A DNA stretch of 64,000 nt from Oscillospiraceae bacterium (GTDB lineage Bacteria > Bacillota > Clostridia > Oscillospirales > Oscillospiraceae). The stretch is from contig JAFXAW010000029.1 in the NCBI GenBank assembly GCA_017522015.1, positions 1 to 64,000 of the forward strand, written 5' to 3'. A program made the translations under genes and the position numbers. The notes under the pieces were generated by a model. The model searched no databases. It saw only the letters and a list, made by a program, of their open reading frames with translations, and was not told the DNA's origin. Below are positions 32,317-42,119 of the stretch, piece by piece. Numbering within the stretch: position 1 is the first letter of the stretch; each line of letters starts with the position of its first letter.

Positions 32317-33200
32317 TGGACGCGCGTACATTTTTAGCGCCCGCCAAGCTCAATCTTTCGCTGGATGTGACGGGTCTGCTTTCGGATGGCTATCACGAGA
32401 TGAAGATGATTCTGACCTCCGTGACGCTCTGCGACGAAGTCAGTTTGAAGCTCGGCTCGGACGGCATCCGCCTTGCGGGCGGACCGCCCTATCTCCCGAC
32501 GGATGAGCGCAACCTCGCCTACCGCGCGGCAAAGCTCTTTTTTGACGCCGCCGGGATGCCGGAAGCGGGCGTGGAAATCCACCTGAAAAAGCGCATCCCC
32601 GTCGGCGCGGGCATGGCAGGCGGCAGCACGGACGCCGCCGCCGTTCTGCGCGGGCTCAACGAGCTGACCGGCGCGGGACTGCCGATGGAGACGCTCTGCG
32701 CGCTCGGCGGGCAGCTCGGCAGCGACGTGCCCTATTGCCTCTACGGCGAAACGATGCTCGGACTCGGGCGCGGCGATGTTCTTTCGCCTCTCCCCCCGAT
32801 GCCGGACTGCCACATCGTGATCTGCAAGCCGCGTTTCCCCGTGAGCACGCCGGCACTTTTCTCGCGGCTCGACGGATGCAAAATCCGCTGCCGCCCGGAT
32901 CTGGACGCGCTCATCGACGCGCTCCGCTGCGGAGATCTAAGGCGCATTGCGCAGCGGATGTACAACATCTTTGAAGATGTGCTCCCGCCGCAGCAGCGCC
33001 GGGAAATCCTCCAGATCAAATCGCGCCTGCTCCAGCTCGGCGCGCTGGGCGCCATGATGACCGGCACAGGCAGCGCTGTTTTCAGCCTGTTTGCCTCGGA
33101 AGACGCCGCCCGAAACGCATGGAGCAGCCTCTCCGCGGAATACCGGGACTGCTTCCTTGCCGCACCCATGCGGCAAAACCCCGGCTCTGCGTCGGAATAA
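32313..33200 (+). CDS. ispE: 4-diphosphocytidyl-2-C-methyl-D-erythritol kinase
   Basis: 295 residues, GHMP kinase. PAKLNLSLDVTG (10-21) and the ATP loop IPVGAGMAGGSTDAAA (95-110) are present, and MTGTGSAVFSLF is the third motif. It phosphorylates CDP-methylerythritol in the MEP isoprenoid pathway. Starts inside the apgM stop (two consecutive ATGs at 32313 and 32316), so it is translationally coupled to a gene of a different pathway. Confidence 0.92.
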   Translation: MMDARTFLAPAKLNLSLDVTGLLSDGYHEMKMILTSVTLCDEVSLKLGSDGIRLAGGPPYLPTDERNLAYRAAKLFFDAAGMPEAGVEIHLKKRIPVGAGMAGGSTDAAAVLRGLNELTGAGLPMETLCALGGQLGSDVPYCLYGETMLGLGRGDVLSPLPPMPDCHIVICKPRFPVSTPALFSRLDGCKIRCRPDLDALIDALRCGDLRRIAQRMYNIFEDVLPPQQRREILQIKSRLLQLGALGAMMTGTGSAVFSLFASEDAARNAWSSLSAEYRDCFLAAPMRQNPGSASE

Positions 33201-33241
33201 CGGTATCACAGAGAAAAAATCGAAAGGACGGTTTCACACAT

Positions 33242-33790
33242 ATGCAGTATCAGATCGAAAATCGCAGCATCATCTCAGAAAACCTCATCCTGCGCCCCTT
33301 TGTGGCTGCGGATCTCCCCGTCATCGTCGAGCTGCTCAACGATGAGCAGGTAACGCGCTCCACCCACGCTTGGACTGTGCCCTTCACAGAGGACTATGCC
33401 GCCCGCTGGATCGCCGGCGATCCCCGGTATGTCGAGGCCGAGGGCCGCGACATCTTTGCCATCACCGACCGCGCAAGCGGCGAGCTTTACGGCTTCATCT
33501 GCCTGCTCGGCGAGCTTGCCGACAACCGCGCCGAGTTCGGCTATGCCCTCGGCCGCCGCTACTGGGGCCGCGGCATCGCCACCGAGGCCACCAAGGCGCT
33601 GATCGATTTCGGCTTCCAGGTGCGGAAATATCACAAGGTCTATGCGCGGCATTTTGTCACCAACCCCGCCTCCGGCCGCGTGATGCAAAAGTGCGGCATG
33701 CAGTTTGAGGGCACGCAGCTTTCCCACGATTACAAGGACGGCCACTATGAGGATGTTTCCTCTTACGGCATCCTGAACCCCGCGGAATAA
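33242..33790 (+). CDS. GNAT-family acetyltransferase, RimJ/RimL-like
   Basis: 182 residues. ENLILRPFVAADLPVIVELLND is the standard RimJ-type N-terminus, RRYWGRGIATEATKALIDFGF is the acetyl-CoA-binding motif A (Q/RxxGxG/A), and VTNPASGRVMQKCGMQFEG is motif B. It acetylates an amine, perhaps a protein N-terminus or an antibiotic; the substrate is unknown. The start follows GAAAGGACGG. Confidence 0.87.
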   Translation: MQYQIENRSIISENLILRPFVAADLPVIVELLNDEQVTRSTHAWTVPFTEDYAARWIAGDPRYVEAEGRDIFAITDRASGELYGFICLLGELADNRAEFGYALGRRYWGRGIATEATKALIDFGFQVRKYHKVYARHFVTNPASGRVMQKCGMQFEGTQLSHDYKDGHYEDVSSYGILNPAE

Positions 33791-33797
33791 TACAGCA

Positions 33798-33831
33798 AAC
33801 AGGCACAACAGAAGCTTCTGTTGTGCCTGTT
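33798..33831 (+). terminator. Terminator of the acetyltransferase gene
   Basis: A perfect 34-base palindrome (17 + 17, centre GAAGCTTC) followed by CTTGTATCC; a weak T-run but a very stable hairpin. Confidence 0.75.
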
Positions 33832-33905
33832 CTTGTATCCCCGGAAAAATCATGATAGGATATAGGCAGCCAAAAAATTTGAACATGACAAAGGAGGTTA
33901 TTTCT

Positions 33906-34304
33906 ATGAAGAAGCGAATATTGTATTTATTGCTCCCGATCGTGACATTGATTTTGGAAATCTTGCCCTATGGCGCAGTATGCGTATTTGCAACCTCTCC
34001 GACAGAGCGGATCAGGGAGACCTTCTCCTATTTTGATTTGACACCCTTTGGCTATGCAAATTTTGCGCCGTTCCTCACGGCATTGGTCACCTGCATCATC
34101 CTCATTTTGCTGCTGGTTTATCTGTTTACCCAAAAACCCCGCACAGTATCGGTCGCAAAAGTTTTCCTTTGCATTGGTGTAATATTGTCATTGTGCCCGC
34201 TGCTCTATGGCATTGACTTTTTCTCTGTTGTCGGTGCCTTGATTTCTGCATCTTTCATTGCTGAACTGGTCTTGCTTTTGGTCGCGGCGAAACGGAGTAA
34301 ATAA
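33906..34304 (+). CDS. Small four-TM membrane protein, unknown
   Basis: 132 residues with about four hydrophobic helices and a basic end (AKRSK). No family is recognised. It is AT-richer than its neighbours and shares its ribosome-site context AAAGGAGGTTATTT with the next gene. The pair forms a short cassette between two terminators, which suggests horizontal acquisition or a toxin/immunity or sensing pair; no function can be assigned. Confidence 0.65.
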   Translation: MKKRILYLLLPIVTLILEILPYGAVCVFATSPTERIRETFSYFDLTPFGYANFAPFLTALVTCIILILLLVYLFTQKPRTVSVAKVFLCIGVILSLCPLLYGIDFFSVVGALISASFIAELVLLLVAAKRSK

Positions 34305-34331
34305 AAATCATTTAACAAAGGAGGTTATTTT

Positions 34332-34622
34332 ATGAAAAAGAAAACCACTGTGAAAACCCACGTGATCGTTGCTTTGATCTGTGCGATTTTGGTCGTTGCT
34401 CTAACTGCAATAAGTCTGTATTCAGACTTCCCAAAAAAGAGAACGGTAATCGAATTTGTGGATGATGCTGTTATTGTCAAATCGAATAACGGCAAAAAAG
34501 TAACGCTGATTGAAGAATATCAAACGTACATTTCGGCAGGGGAAGAATTGTCTGTTGGGGATAAAGTTATAATCAGGAACGGATTATTCAGCGATTTAAG
34601 CATACATCGCGTGGATAAATAA
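34332..34622 (+). CDS. Small single-TM protein, unknown
   Basis: 96 residues. One TM helix at about 11-30 (VIVALICAILVVALTAISL) is followed by an extracytoplasmic tail with the OB/beta-like run FVDDAVIVKSNNGKKVTLIEEY. AAAGGAGGTTATTTT precedes the ATG. It is not a recognised family. Same AT-rich cassette as the upstream gene, 27 bases away. Confidence 0.65.
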   Translation: MKKKTTVKTHVIVALICAILVVALTAISLYSDFPKKRTVIEFVDDAVIVKSNNGKKVTLIEEYQTYISAGEELSVGDKVIIRNGLFSDLSIHRVDK

Positions 34623-34683
34623 TCCCCATTCGCGAACAGCAAGGGTGATCTGTCCACAGAGCGCCTCCTGATATATCGGCATA

Positions 34684-34719
34684 AAAACGGAGCGTATCGG
34701 CACGGATACGCTCCGTTTT
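34684..34719 (+). terminator. Terminator of the AT-rich cassette
   Basis: AAAACGGAGCGTATC pairs perfectly with GATACGCTCCGTTTT around a 6-base loop; T residues follow. Confidence 0.85.
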
Positions 34720-34859
34720 CTGTTTGAAATCCGTCTTTTGCAGCCATACTAAGAGCAGAATACATAAAGCGCTGCTCCGGATTCGGAAACACAGAGCTTC
34801 ACAGGGCGCTTTCGCGCCTTTGTTTCCGATCCGCAGCTGCCGAAAGGACGGTACTTAAT

Positions 34860-35486
34860 ATGTCAAACCGCTTTGCCATCGCAGCGGAGAAAAAGCCTTT
34901 TCTCCGCGCGTGGGAAACCGCGCTGCTGCTCGCCTTGTGCGTGACGCTGCTGCTCGGGCTGCTCGCAGGCCGCTCGCAGCAAAAGCTGGCCTCCGGCCTC
35001 ATCCGCCTGCACGTCATCGCCGCTTCGGACAGCGCGGAGGATCAGCAAACCAAGCTGCGCGTGCGCGACGCCGTGCTGGACACGCTCACCCCCGCCCTGA
35101 ACCGCGCAGCCTCCCCCCAGCAGGCGCAGGAGATCATCGAAGCGCGCCTGACGGAGCTGGCCGCAATCGGCGGAGAGATCAGCGGCGGCGCGGCGCGCGC
35201 CACACTCGGCTGGGAGAACTATCCCACGCGGCAGTACGAGGGCTTCGCCCTGCCCGCAGGGCGCTATCTCTCGCTGCGCGTCGAGCTGGGCGAGGCGCAG
35301 GGCCAAAACTGGTGGTGCGTGGTGTTTCCCCCGCTTTGCTCCACCTGCGTGGACGGCGCAGCGGACGTTTCCGCGCTGCTGGACGGAAAAACGGCGGCGC
35401 TCATCACCGGCGAGAGCGAGGGATATGTCCTCAAATTCCGCGTGCTGGAACTCTGGGCAGCGCTCCGCGCGCGTTTTGCCTCCTGA
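34860..35486 (+). CDS. spoIIR: Stage II sporulation protein R
   Basis: 208 residues. After an N-terminal TM helix (about 19-37) come LIRLHVIAASDSAEDQQTKLRVRDAVL, YPTRQYEGFALPAGRYLSLRVELG and GQNWWCVVFPPLC, the three conserved SpoIIR blocks. In Bacillus it is made in the forespore under sigma-F, crosses the membrane and triggers SpoIIGA to process pro-sigma-E. Its presence marks the organism as a spore former. No sigma-F promoter could be recognised upstream with confidence. The ATG is preceded by AAAGGACGG. Confidence 0.93.
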   Translation: MSNRFAIAAEKKPFLRAWETALLLALCVTLLLGLLAGRSQQKLASGLIRLHVIAASDSAEDQQTKLRVRDAVLDTLTPALNRAASPQQAQEIIEARLTELAAIGGEISGGAARATLGWENYPTRQYEGFALPAGRYLSLRVELGEAQGQNWWCVVFPPLCSTCVDGAADVSALLDGKTAALITGESEGYVLKFRVLELWAALRARFAS

Positions 35487-35519
35487 AACGCCGAAAATGC
35501 GAAAGAACAAAAGAAAGTA

Positions 35520-35548
35520 TTGAAATAATCCGCTCTTTCTATTATAAT
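35520..35548 (+). promoter_or_regulatory. Promoter of asnS
   Basis: TTGAAA, a 17-base spacer and perfect TATAAT, about 30 bases before the start. Confidence 0.75.
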
Positions 35549-35575
35549 TATCGAATACATTGACAGGAAGGACGG

Positions 35576-36979
<1,404 letters not shown>

Positions 36980-37115
36980 GGGAACAATCCCGCCCGCATT
37001 TCTTTCCACGGTGGGGATTGGTGTGGCATTTCCCGCATTGGCATGATATAATGAATTGCAGAGCCGGAATTCGGGAAAGGCTAAGACCGTTTTATCGGGA
37101 AAGGGGGGCTCCGAC

Positions 37116-37526
37116 ATGACGATTGAACTCACAAGCAAAGAATTTCGCAGACTTTTGGATCTGGTCTACATCGGCAACTGGATTCTCAACTCCACGCGGG
37201 GGAACGACCGCTTTGAGGATTACGATCTGCTTGAGGAAAAGCTCTTCGCGCTGTGCAAATCGCAGGGCATGAAATCGCTCATTCAGATTTGCGATGGGCA
37301 CATCTATCCCTCCCGCGCTTACGAGGAGGGCGGCATCCACGAGGCCATCGCGGATTATGAGGACGCGGTGTTTTTCGAGATTTTGGCCGAGGAACTCGCG
37401 CGGCGCGATATGGACTATGCGGAGATCATCCCCGAGCGTATGGAGGAGCTGACCACCCGCATGGAAGCCTATATGACCGAGTTTGAACACAACGGCGTGG
37501 AGAACATTTCCATCGACAATATGTAA
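37116..37526 (+). CDS. Conserved hypothetical acidic protein
   Basis: 136 residues, soluble and acidic, with no recognised domain. It begins MTIELTSKEFRRLLDLVYIGNWILNS and is mostly alpha-helical in character with many Glu/Asp/Arg. The start follows AAGGGGGG. A possible promoter, TGGCAT-N17-TATAAT, lies about 70 bases upstream. Function unknown. Confidence 0.7.
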   Translation: MTIELTSKEFRRLLDLVYIGNWILNSTRGNDRFEDYDLLEEKLFALCKSQGMKSLIQICDGHIYPSRAYEEGGIHEAIADYEDAVFFEILAEELARRDMDYAEIIPERMEELTTRMEAYMTEFEHNGVENISIDNM

Positions 37527-37535
37527 ATTGCAAAC

Positions 37536-37577
37536 AAAAAAGCGGCATTCAGCCATTGTGCTGAATGCCGCTTTTTT
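37536..37577. terminator. Bidirectional terminator
   Basis: AAAAAAGCGGCATTCAGC and GCTGAATGCCGCTTTTTT flank a 6-base loop: a perfect 18-base dyad shared by the converging hypothetical and aminotransferase genes. Confidence 0.9.
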
Positions 37578-37585
37578 CTTCTTTT

Positions 37586-38812
37586 TCAGTCCTCCTGGCG
37601 GTAATCGGAAAGGAAGCGCCGCAGGCGCAGCACGGCGGATTCCAGCGTCACCAGATCCGGCAGGAACACGATGCGGAAGTGGTCGTTGCCCTCCCAATGG
37701 AAGCCCGTTCCGGCCGTGACCAGAATCTTCTCCTTCCGCAGCAGATCCAGCGCAAACTGCTCGTCGCTGTGGATGTTAAAGCGCTTTTTATCCAGCTTTG
37801 GGAAGATATAAAAGGCGGCCTTGGGCTTGACCACGCTGATGCCCGGGATATCGCGCAGCATGTAATAGATGAACTCCCGCTGATCGTAGATGCGCCCGCC
37901 GGGCTGCAGATATTCGTCCGAGGACTGATAGCCGCCGAGCGCGGTCTGCACGATGCTCTGCGCCGGAACATTGGAGCAAAGGCGCATCTTCGTGAGCATA
38001 TTCAGCCCGGCGATATAGCCCTGCGCGCGGCTCTTATCGCCGGCCAGACACATCCAGCCGCAGCGGAAGCCCGCCACGCGGTGGGACTTCGACAGGCCGT
38101 TGAAGCAGATCGTCAGCAGATCCGGCGCCAGCGAAGCGAGCGCGATATGCTCCCCGCCGTCCATCACCAGCCGGTCGTAAATCTCATCGGCGAAGAGGAT
38201 CAGATCATGCTCCCGCGCCACCTCGACGATTCCCTCCAGCACCTCTCTGGGATAGAGCGCGCCGGTGGGGTTGTTGGGGTTGATAACCACGATGCCCTTG
38301 GTTCTGTCCGTGACCTTGCTGCGCAGATCCGCAATATCCGGATACCAGTCGGACTGCTCGTCGCAGATGTAATGCACCGCCGTTCCGCCCGCGAGCGTCA
38401 CCGCCGCCGTCCAGAGTGGATAGTCCGGCGCGGGAACGAGAATCTCGTCCCCGGTGTCGAGCAGCCCCTGCATGGACATGGTGATCATCTCGCTCACGCC
38501 GTTGCCGGTGTAGATGTCGTCAATGCCCACATTGGGGATGCGCTTGAGCTGGCAATACTGCATGATCGCCTTGCGGGCGGAAAACAGCCCCTTGGAGTCC
38601 GAATAGCCCTCGCAGGAGCGCAGATTGTAAATCAGATCAAGAACAACCTCGTCCGGCGCGGTAAAGCCAAAGGGGGCGGGGTTGCCGATGTTCAGCTTCA
38701 GAATGTTGCTGCCCAGCGCCTCCATGCGCTCAGCCTCCTCCATAACGGGGCCGCGGATGTCGTAGCAGACGTTGTCCAGCTTCTTCGACTGTGTGTAAAT
38801 ACTTCCTTTCAT
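37586..38812 (-). CDS. alaA: PLP-dependent aminotransferase (AlaA-like)
   Basis: 408 residues, class I fold. The PLP lysine is in NGLSKSHRVAGFRCGW, with NPNNPTGALYPREVL and DEIYDRLVMDG as the other core motifs; RIVFLPD is near the end. It resembles AlaA, which forms alanine from pyruvate and glutamate. The leader is a T-box with alanine specifier GCC, independent evidence for alanine. GGAGG precedes the ATG. Confidence 0.9.
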   Translation of the reverse strand: MKGSIYTQSKKLDNVCYDIRGPVMEEAERMEALGSNILKLNIGNPAPFGFTAPDEVVLDLIYNLRSCEGYSDSKGLFSARKAIMQYCQLKRIPNVGIDDIYTGNGVSEMITMSMQGLLDTGDEILVPAPDYPLWTAAVTLAGGTAVHYICDEQSDWYPDIADLRSKVTDRTKGIVVINPNNPTGALYPREVLEGIVEVAREHDLILFADEIYDRLVMDGGEHIALASLAPDLLTICFNGLSKSHRVAGFRCGWMCLAGDKSRAQGYIAGLNMLTKMRLCSNVPAQSIVQTALGGYQSSDEYLQPGGRIYDQREFIYYMLRDIPGISVVKPKAAFYIFPKLDKKRFNIHSDEQFALDLLRKEKILVTAGTGFHWEGNDHFRIVFLPDLVTLESAVLRLRRFLSDYRQED

Positions 38813-38830
38813 TGTGAAACCTCCAAATAT

Positions 38831-39105
38831 AAAAAAGAACGCCCCGAGTCCAAAGACTCAGGGCGAATTAATACAAATCCGTGTTACCACCTGAATTCAG
38901 ACGGGAATCCCGTCTGCACTCTGCCCGGTACCATCATACCGGCGTCCTGTAACGGTGACCCTCCGTCGAAGCATACAAGGACGCTCGCCCATTCCGCTTC
39001 GCCGCTCCGGGATGGCTTCCGCCCGGTCAGGACTGAGGCTTACACCAACCGCCTCATCTCTGCGCCCCTGATTCATGGCGTACTCTTTCCCATCAACGCG
39101 TTATC
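38831..39105 (-). ncRNA. T-box riboswitch leader, probably tRNA-Ala-responsive
   Basis: Read on the complementary strand upstream of the aminotransferase. Stem I has GATGG...CCATC around an AGAGTA bulge, an apical CAGAGA...GGTTGGTGTAA, and a specifier loop ...GGAAGCCATC whose triplet GCC (39014-39016) is an Ala codon. The T-box sequence AGGTGGTAACACGG (complement at 38879-38892) contains the UGGU bulge that pairs with the ACCA end of tRNA-Ala. The terminator, GCCCTGAGTC/GACTCGGGGC (38841-38864) plus six T residues (38831-38836), lies 19 bases before the start codon. Uncharged tRNA should switch the gene on. Confidence 0.85.
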
Positions 39106-39106
39106 T

Positions 39107-39153
39107 ATTATAAAATTCGATTGATCCTACCACGGGCAGATATATTTTGTCAA
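39107..39153 (-). promoter_or_regulatory. Promoter region of the T-box leader
   Basis: On the complementary strand TTGACA (complement 39148-39153) is followed after 18 bases by TAGGAT (39124-39129); a separate perfect TATAAT lies at 39107-39112. Both would give transcripts that include Stem I. Confidence 0.45.
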
Positions 39154-39213
39154 GCCCTTTTGTGACGCCCAAAAGCCCGGCATTGAGAAAGCCGTGCCCC
39201 GGGAAGATCTGAA

Positions 39214-39236
39214 ATCAAAGCCCGGAAGGGCTTTAA
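39214..39236 (-). terminator. Weak hairpin after the membrane protein gene
   Basis: AAAGCCC (39217-39223) and GGGCTTT (39228-39234) with a 4-base loop; GATTT follows on the complementary strand. Confidence 0.4.
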
Positions 39237-39244
39237 GACAGATC

Positions 39245-39952
39245 TCAGTCCTCGTAATCGTCGTATTCGTCTTCCTCCGCCTCGGCGAAATATTCCGCAA
39301 TCGTCCTGGCCTTCTTGGGGGCTTCCTTCTCGCCCTTGCTCGGGTCTGCGCCGACCACGACCTTGTCCTTATCGCGGATGATCGTGCAGCGGTTTCTGTG
39401 GATGATGCGCATCTCGACAAGCGACACCACGCCGAAAGCCACGATATAAAGCATACCTCTGATATTCTCAAGGCTCCATACGAGCTCCTCTTTGAAAATC
39501 ATGTAGAGGATCGCAAGAATCAGCGAGAGCGCCGCCACGCCGCACTTGATCACCGCGCCGTTTTCCATCCGCTTGAAGGACTGATGGTACTGGCGGTTGT
39601 TGAATTCCTCTTTCAGAAATTCAAAGCGGATCATGCCGACGGTGTAATAGAGATGCGGCAGAATGCCCAGCGTAAAGAACGCCGCGGCAAAGGTCGTCTG
39701 CATGAGCGGAGACATATCCAGCATGCCGAGCACCAGAAGCACATAGCTGATCGCAGCCAGAATGGGGAAGGCGATGCGCATACGGCGCATCATGTCCTCT
39801 TCAATCAGAAAGGCATAGATCTTGCCGTGATATTCCAGTCTGGTACGGCGCTTGCCCTTTTCGTCAACATACTCAATCGTCTCATAGCCGTCGAAGAAAT
39901 AATCATGCATGCCGGAGAGCTTGCGACCGCCGCGATGATCGTTATTGGCCAT
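39245..39952 (-). CDS. Four-TM membrane protein, unknown
   Basis: 235 residues with about four TM helices between 60 and 190 and a strongly acidic tail (EAEEDEYDDYED). No domain is recognised. The start MANNDHRGG is 5 bases after GAGGTG; a GTG two codons upstream is in frame. It lies between the T-box and the rluD-lspA-ileS operon on the same strand. Confidence 0.6.
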   Translation of the reverse strand: MANNDHRGGRKLSGMHDYFFDGYETIEYVDEKGKRRTRLEYHGKIYAFLIEEDMMRRMRIAFPILAAISYVLLVLGMLDMSPLMQTTFAAAFFTLGILPHLYYTVGMIRFEFLKEEFNNRQYHQSFKRMENGAVIKCGVAALSLILAILYMIFKEELVWSLENIRGMLYIVAFGVVSLVEMRIIHRNRCTIIRDKDKVVVGADPSKGEKEAPKKARTIAEYFAEAEEDEYDDYED

Positions 39953-40034
39953 TTCCACACCTCATCTCGCCGCGCACGCGGCTTTGCTAAACGCAGCACG
40001 AATGCAGCGTTTTTTTATTATGTCACGAAATTTG

Positions 40035-40943
40035 TTAAATTTCAACCATTCTTTTGAGAACTTTTGTGAAATAATCCGGCAGCTCGCTTTTCAGATGCAC
40101 CGCCTGACCCGTGCGCGGGTGAATGAACTTCAGCTCCCGTGCATGGAGGCACTGCCCCTCCAGCCCCTTTTCCGGCTTTTTGCGCCCGTACACCATGTCG
40201 CCAAGCAGCGGATGTCCGATATGCGCCATGTGCACGCGGATCTGATGTGTGCGCCCCGTTTCGAGAATGCAGCGGATATGCGTAAACCCGGCGTAGCGCG
40301 TGAGCACTTCCCAGTGCGTGACGGCGGCGCGGCCGCCTCGTGTGACCGCCATGCGCTTGCGATCCACGGGATGCCGCCCGATGGGCGCGTCCACGGTTCC
40401 GCCGTCCTCCCGGAAATTTCCAACCGCCACGGCCTCGTACACACGGCTGAGGCTGCGGTCGGCGAGCTGGGCGGACAGGGCCTGATGCGCCGCGTCATTC
40501 TTCGCAGCGATAATCAGGCCGGAGGTGTCCATATCAATGCGGTGGACGATGCCCGGACGCTTTTCTCCGCCGACGCCGGAGAGCGAGTCGCCGCAGTGCT
40601 GCAGAAGCGCATTGACCAGCGTGCCGTCCGGATGCCCCGGCGCGGGATGTACAACCATGCCGCGTGGCTTGTTCACGACGATCACGTCCCCGTCCTCAAA
40701 CACCACATCCAGCGGAATGTCCTGCGCGACGAGGGGAACATCCTCTGCCTCCGGCAGCGTCACAACAAAGCTTTCTCCTGCCTGCGCGCGATAGCTTTTC
40801 GGCACGCAGACGCCGTTTTTCCGCACGCAGCCGCGCTCAATGAGCCGCACGGCGGCGCTGCGGCTGAGTCCTTCGACCATATGCGCCAGGAGAGCGTCGA
40901 TACGCTCGCCGCTCTCCTGTGCTGTAACTATTCTCTCTTCCAT
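40035..40943 (-). CDS. rluD: 23S rRNA pseudouridine synthase, RluD/RluA type
   Basis: 302 residues. S4 RNA-binding domain at about 12-65, then the catalytic domain with HRIDMDTSGL (catalytic Asp137) and GRTHQIRVHMAHIGHPLLGD. It forms pseudouridine in large-subunit rRNA. The gene follows lspA after 6 bases, the common ileS-lspA-rluD order. Confidence 0.92.
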   Translation of the reverse strand: MEERIVTAQESGERIDALLAHMVEGLSRSAAVRLIERGCVRKNGVCVPKSYRAQAGESFVVTLPEAEDVPLVAQDIPLDVVFEDGDVIVVNKPRGMVVHPAPGHPDGTLVNALLQHCGDSLSGVGGEKRPGIVHRIDMDTSGLIIAAKNDAAHQALSAQLADRSLSRVYEAVAVGNFREDGGTVDAPIGRHPVDRKRMAVTRGGRAAVTHWEVLTRYAGFTHIRCILETGRTHQIRVHMAHIGHPLLGDMVYGRKKPEKGLEGQCLHARELKFIHPRTGQAVHLKSELPDYFTKVLKRMVEI

Positions 40944-40949
40944 GCCCGA

Positions 40950-42095
40950 TCAGAGATCCCGGAACTCGTTGAGGATGTCCTCAAGCGAATACACGGGCTC
41001 CGCCGCAGGCGCTTCCGGCGCTGCCGCGGGCGCTTCCGGCTTCACAGGCTCCGGCTCGGCGACGCGCACCGGCTCGGGTTCGGGCTTGGGCTCGGGCTTT
41101 ACCGGCTCTGCCACGGGCTGCGCCGGCTGCACACCGGGATACAGCTTCACGTCATCGTCCTGCAGAATCTCGGTCTCCGCGGGATTCACCGGCTCCGGCG
41201 TCACCTCACGCGGCGGGGTGTTTTCTTTTTCCATCCACTCGGTGAAGGGATCCTCGCCGGGGCGCAGCTTTGTCATTTCCAAAAAGCTCTCGTGCTCTGC
41301 AACCGGACGGCTGAAGCGCGCGTAAGGCGACTCTTTCTCCGCCTTCTTCTCCCGCACGGGACGCGCGGGCTTCTCTTCGCTCCGGCGCGGAGCGCGACGC
41401 TCCTTTTCCGCAATGCGGCGTCCGCCGGACCGTGCCGGAACCTCACGCGCCGGCTCTGCCTCCGGCTCGACGGTATAGGCCGGCATATCCCGGTTCTCGG
41501 GCATCGGCTTGGGCTCGCTTACGGCCTTCTGTTCCGGCGCCGGCGTCGGCTCCGGTCTGGTCTTCGGCTTCGGCGCCGGTCTCGACGTCACGCTGCCGCC
41601 CGGGCCCGAACGCATGACCTTCCCCGCCTCTATGCCGAAGGGTTCCTTGGTCAGCAGGACGTACAGGCAAAACAGGATGCCGCAGACTGTGATGCAGATG
41701 TCCGCAAAGTTGAACACCGGAAAGCTCGGGAAAAACGTGAACTCGAACATGTCCACAACATAACCGTAGAGGCAGCGGTCAATGCCGTTGCCGAGCGCGC
41801 CCGCAAGCACAACCAGCGCGGACCAGCGGCCAAGTTCACCGCGGATATAGCGCTTGGACAGCACGAGAATCACGAGCACGGCAAAAAGCACCGTCACAAT
41901 GAGAAACAGCCATCTCGCGCCGTTCCAGTTCTGCAGCAGATTGAAGGCGCTGCCGGTGTTGTGCAGATTCCGCATGCGGATCAGCCCCGGGATCAGCTCC
42001 TTCACGCCCGTGTTGAGCTCCAGATTCAGCGTCGTCCAGTATTTAATGCCCTGATCGACGATCAAAAGCAGGACGCACACAATGGCATACAACAT
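40950..42095 (-). CDS. lspA: Lipoprotein signal peptidase with a long Pro/Glu-rich tail
   Basis: 381 residues. Residues 1-155 are a normal LspA with four TM helices and the catalytic Asps in GNGIDR...VVDMFEF and FPVFNFADICIT. The remaining ~225 residues are charged and proline-rich (EPEPVKPEPK-type runs) and end with VYSLEDILNEFRDL, a hydrophobic end like a docking peptide. Canonical LspA stops after about 160. The tail is predicted on the cytoplasmic side. It may tether LspA to a partner, perhaps from the neighbouring divIVA-sepF cluster, but this is inference. Confidence 0.88.
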   Translation of the reverse strand: MLYAIVCVLLLIVDQGIKYWTTLNLELNTGVKELIPGLIRMRNLHNTGSAFNLLQNWNGARWLFLIVTVLFAVLVILVLSKRYIRGELGRWSALVVLAGALGNGIDRCLYGYVVDMFEFTFFPSFPVFNFADICITVCGILFCLYVLLTKEPFGIEAGKVMRSGPGGSVTSRPAPKPKTRPEPTPAPEQKAVSEPKPMPENRDMPAYTVEPEAEPAREVPARSGGRRIAEKERRAPRRSEEKPARPVREKKAEKESPYARFSRPVAEHESFLEMTKLRPGEDPFTEWMEKENTPPREVTPEPVNPAETEILQDDDVKLYPGVQPAQPVAEPVKPEPKPEPEPVRVAEPEPVKPEAPAAAPEAPAAEPVYSLEDILNEFRDL

Positions 42096-42119
42096 AGTTT
42101 TTCCTCCTTTGGGGGACTT

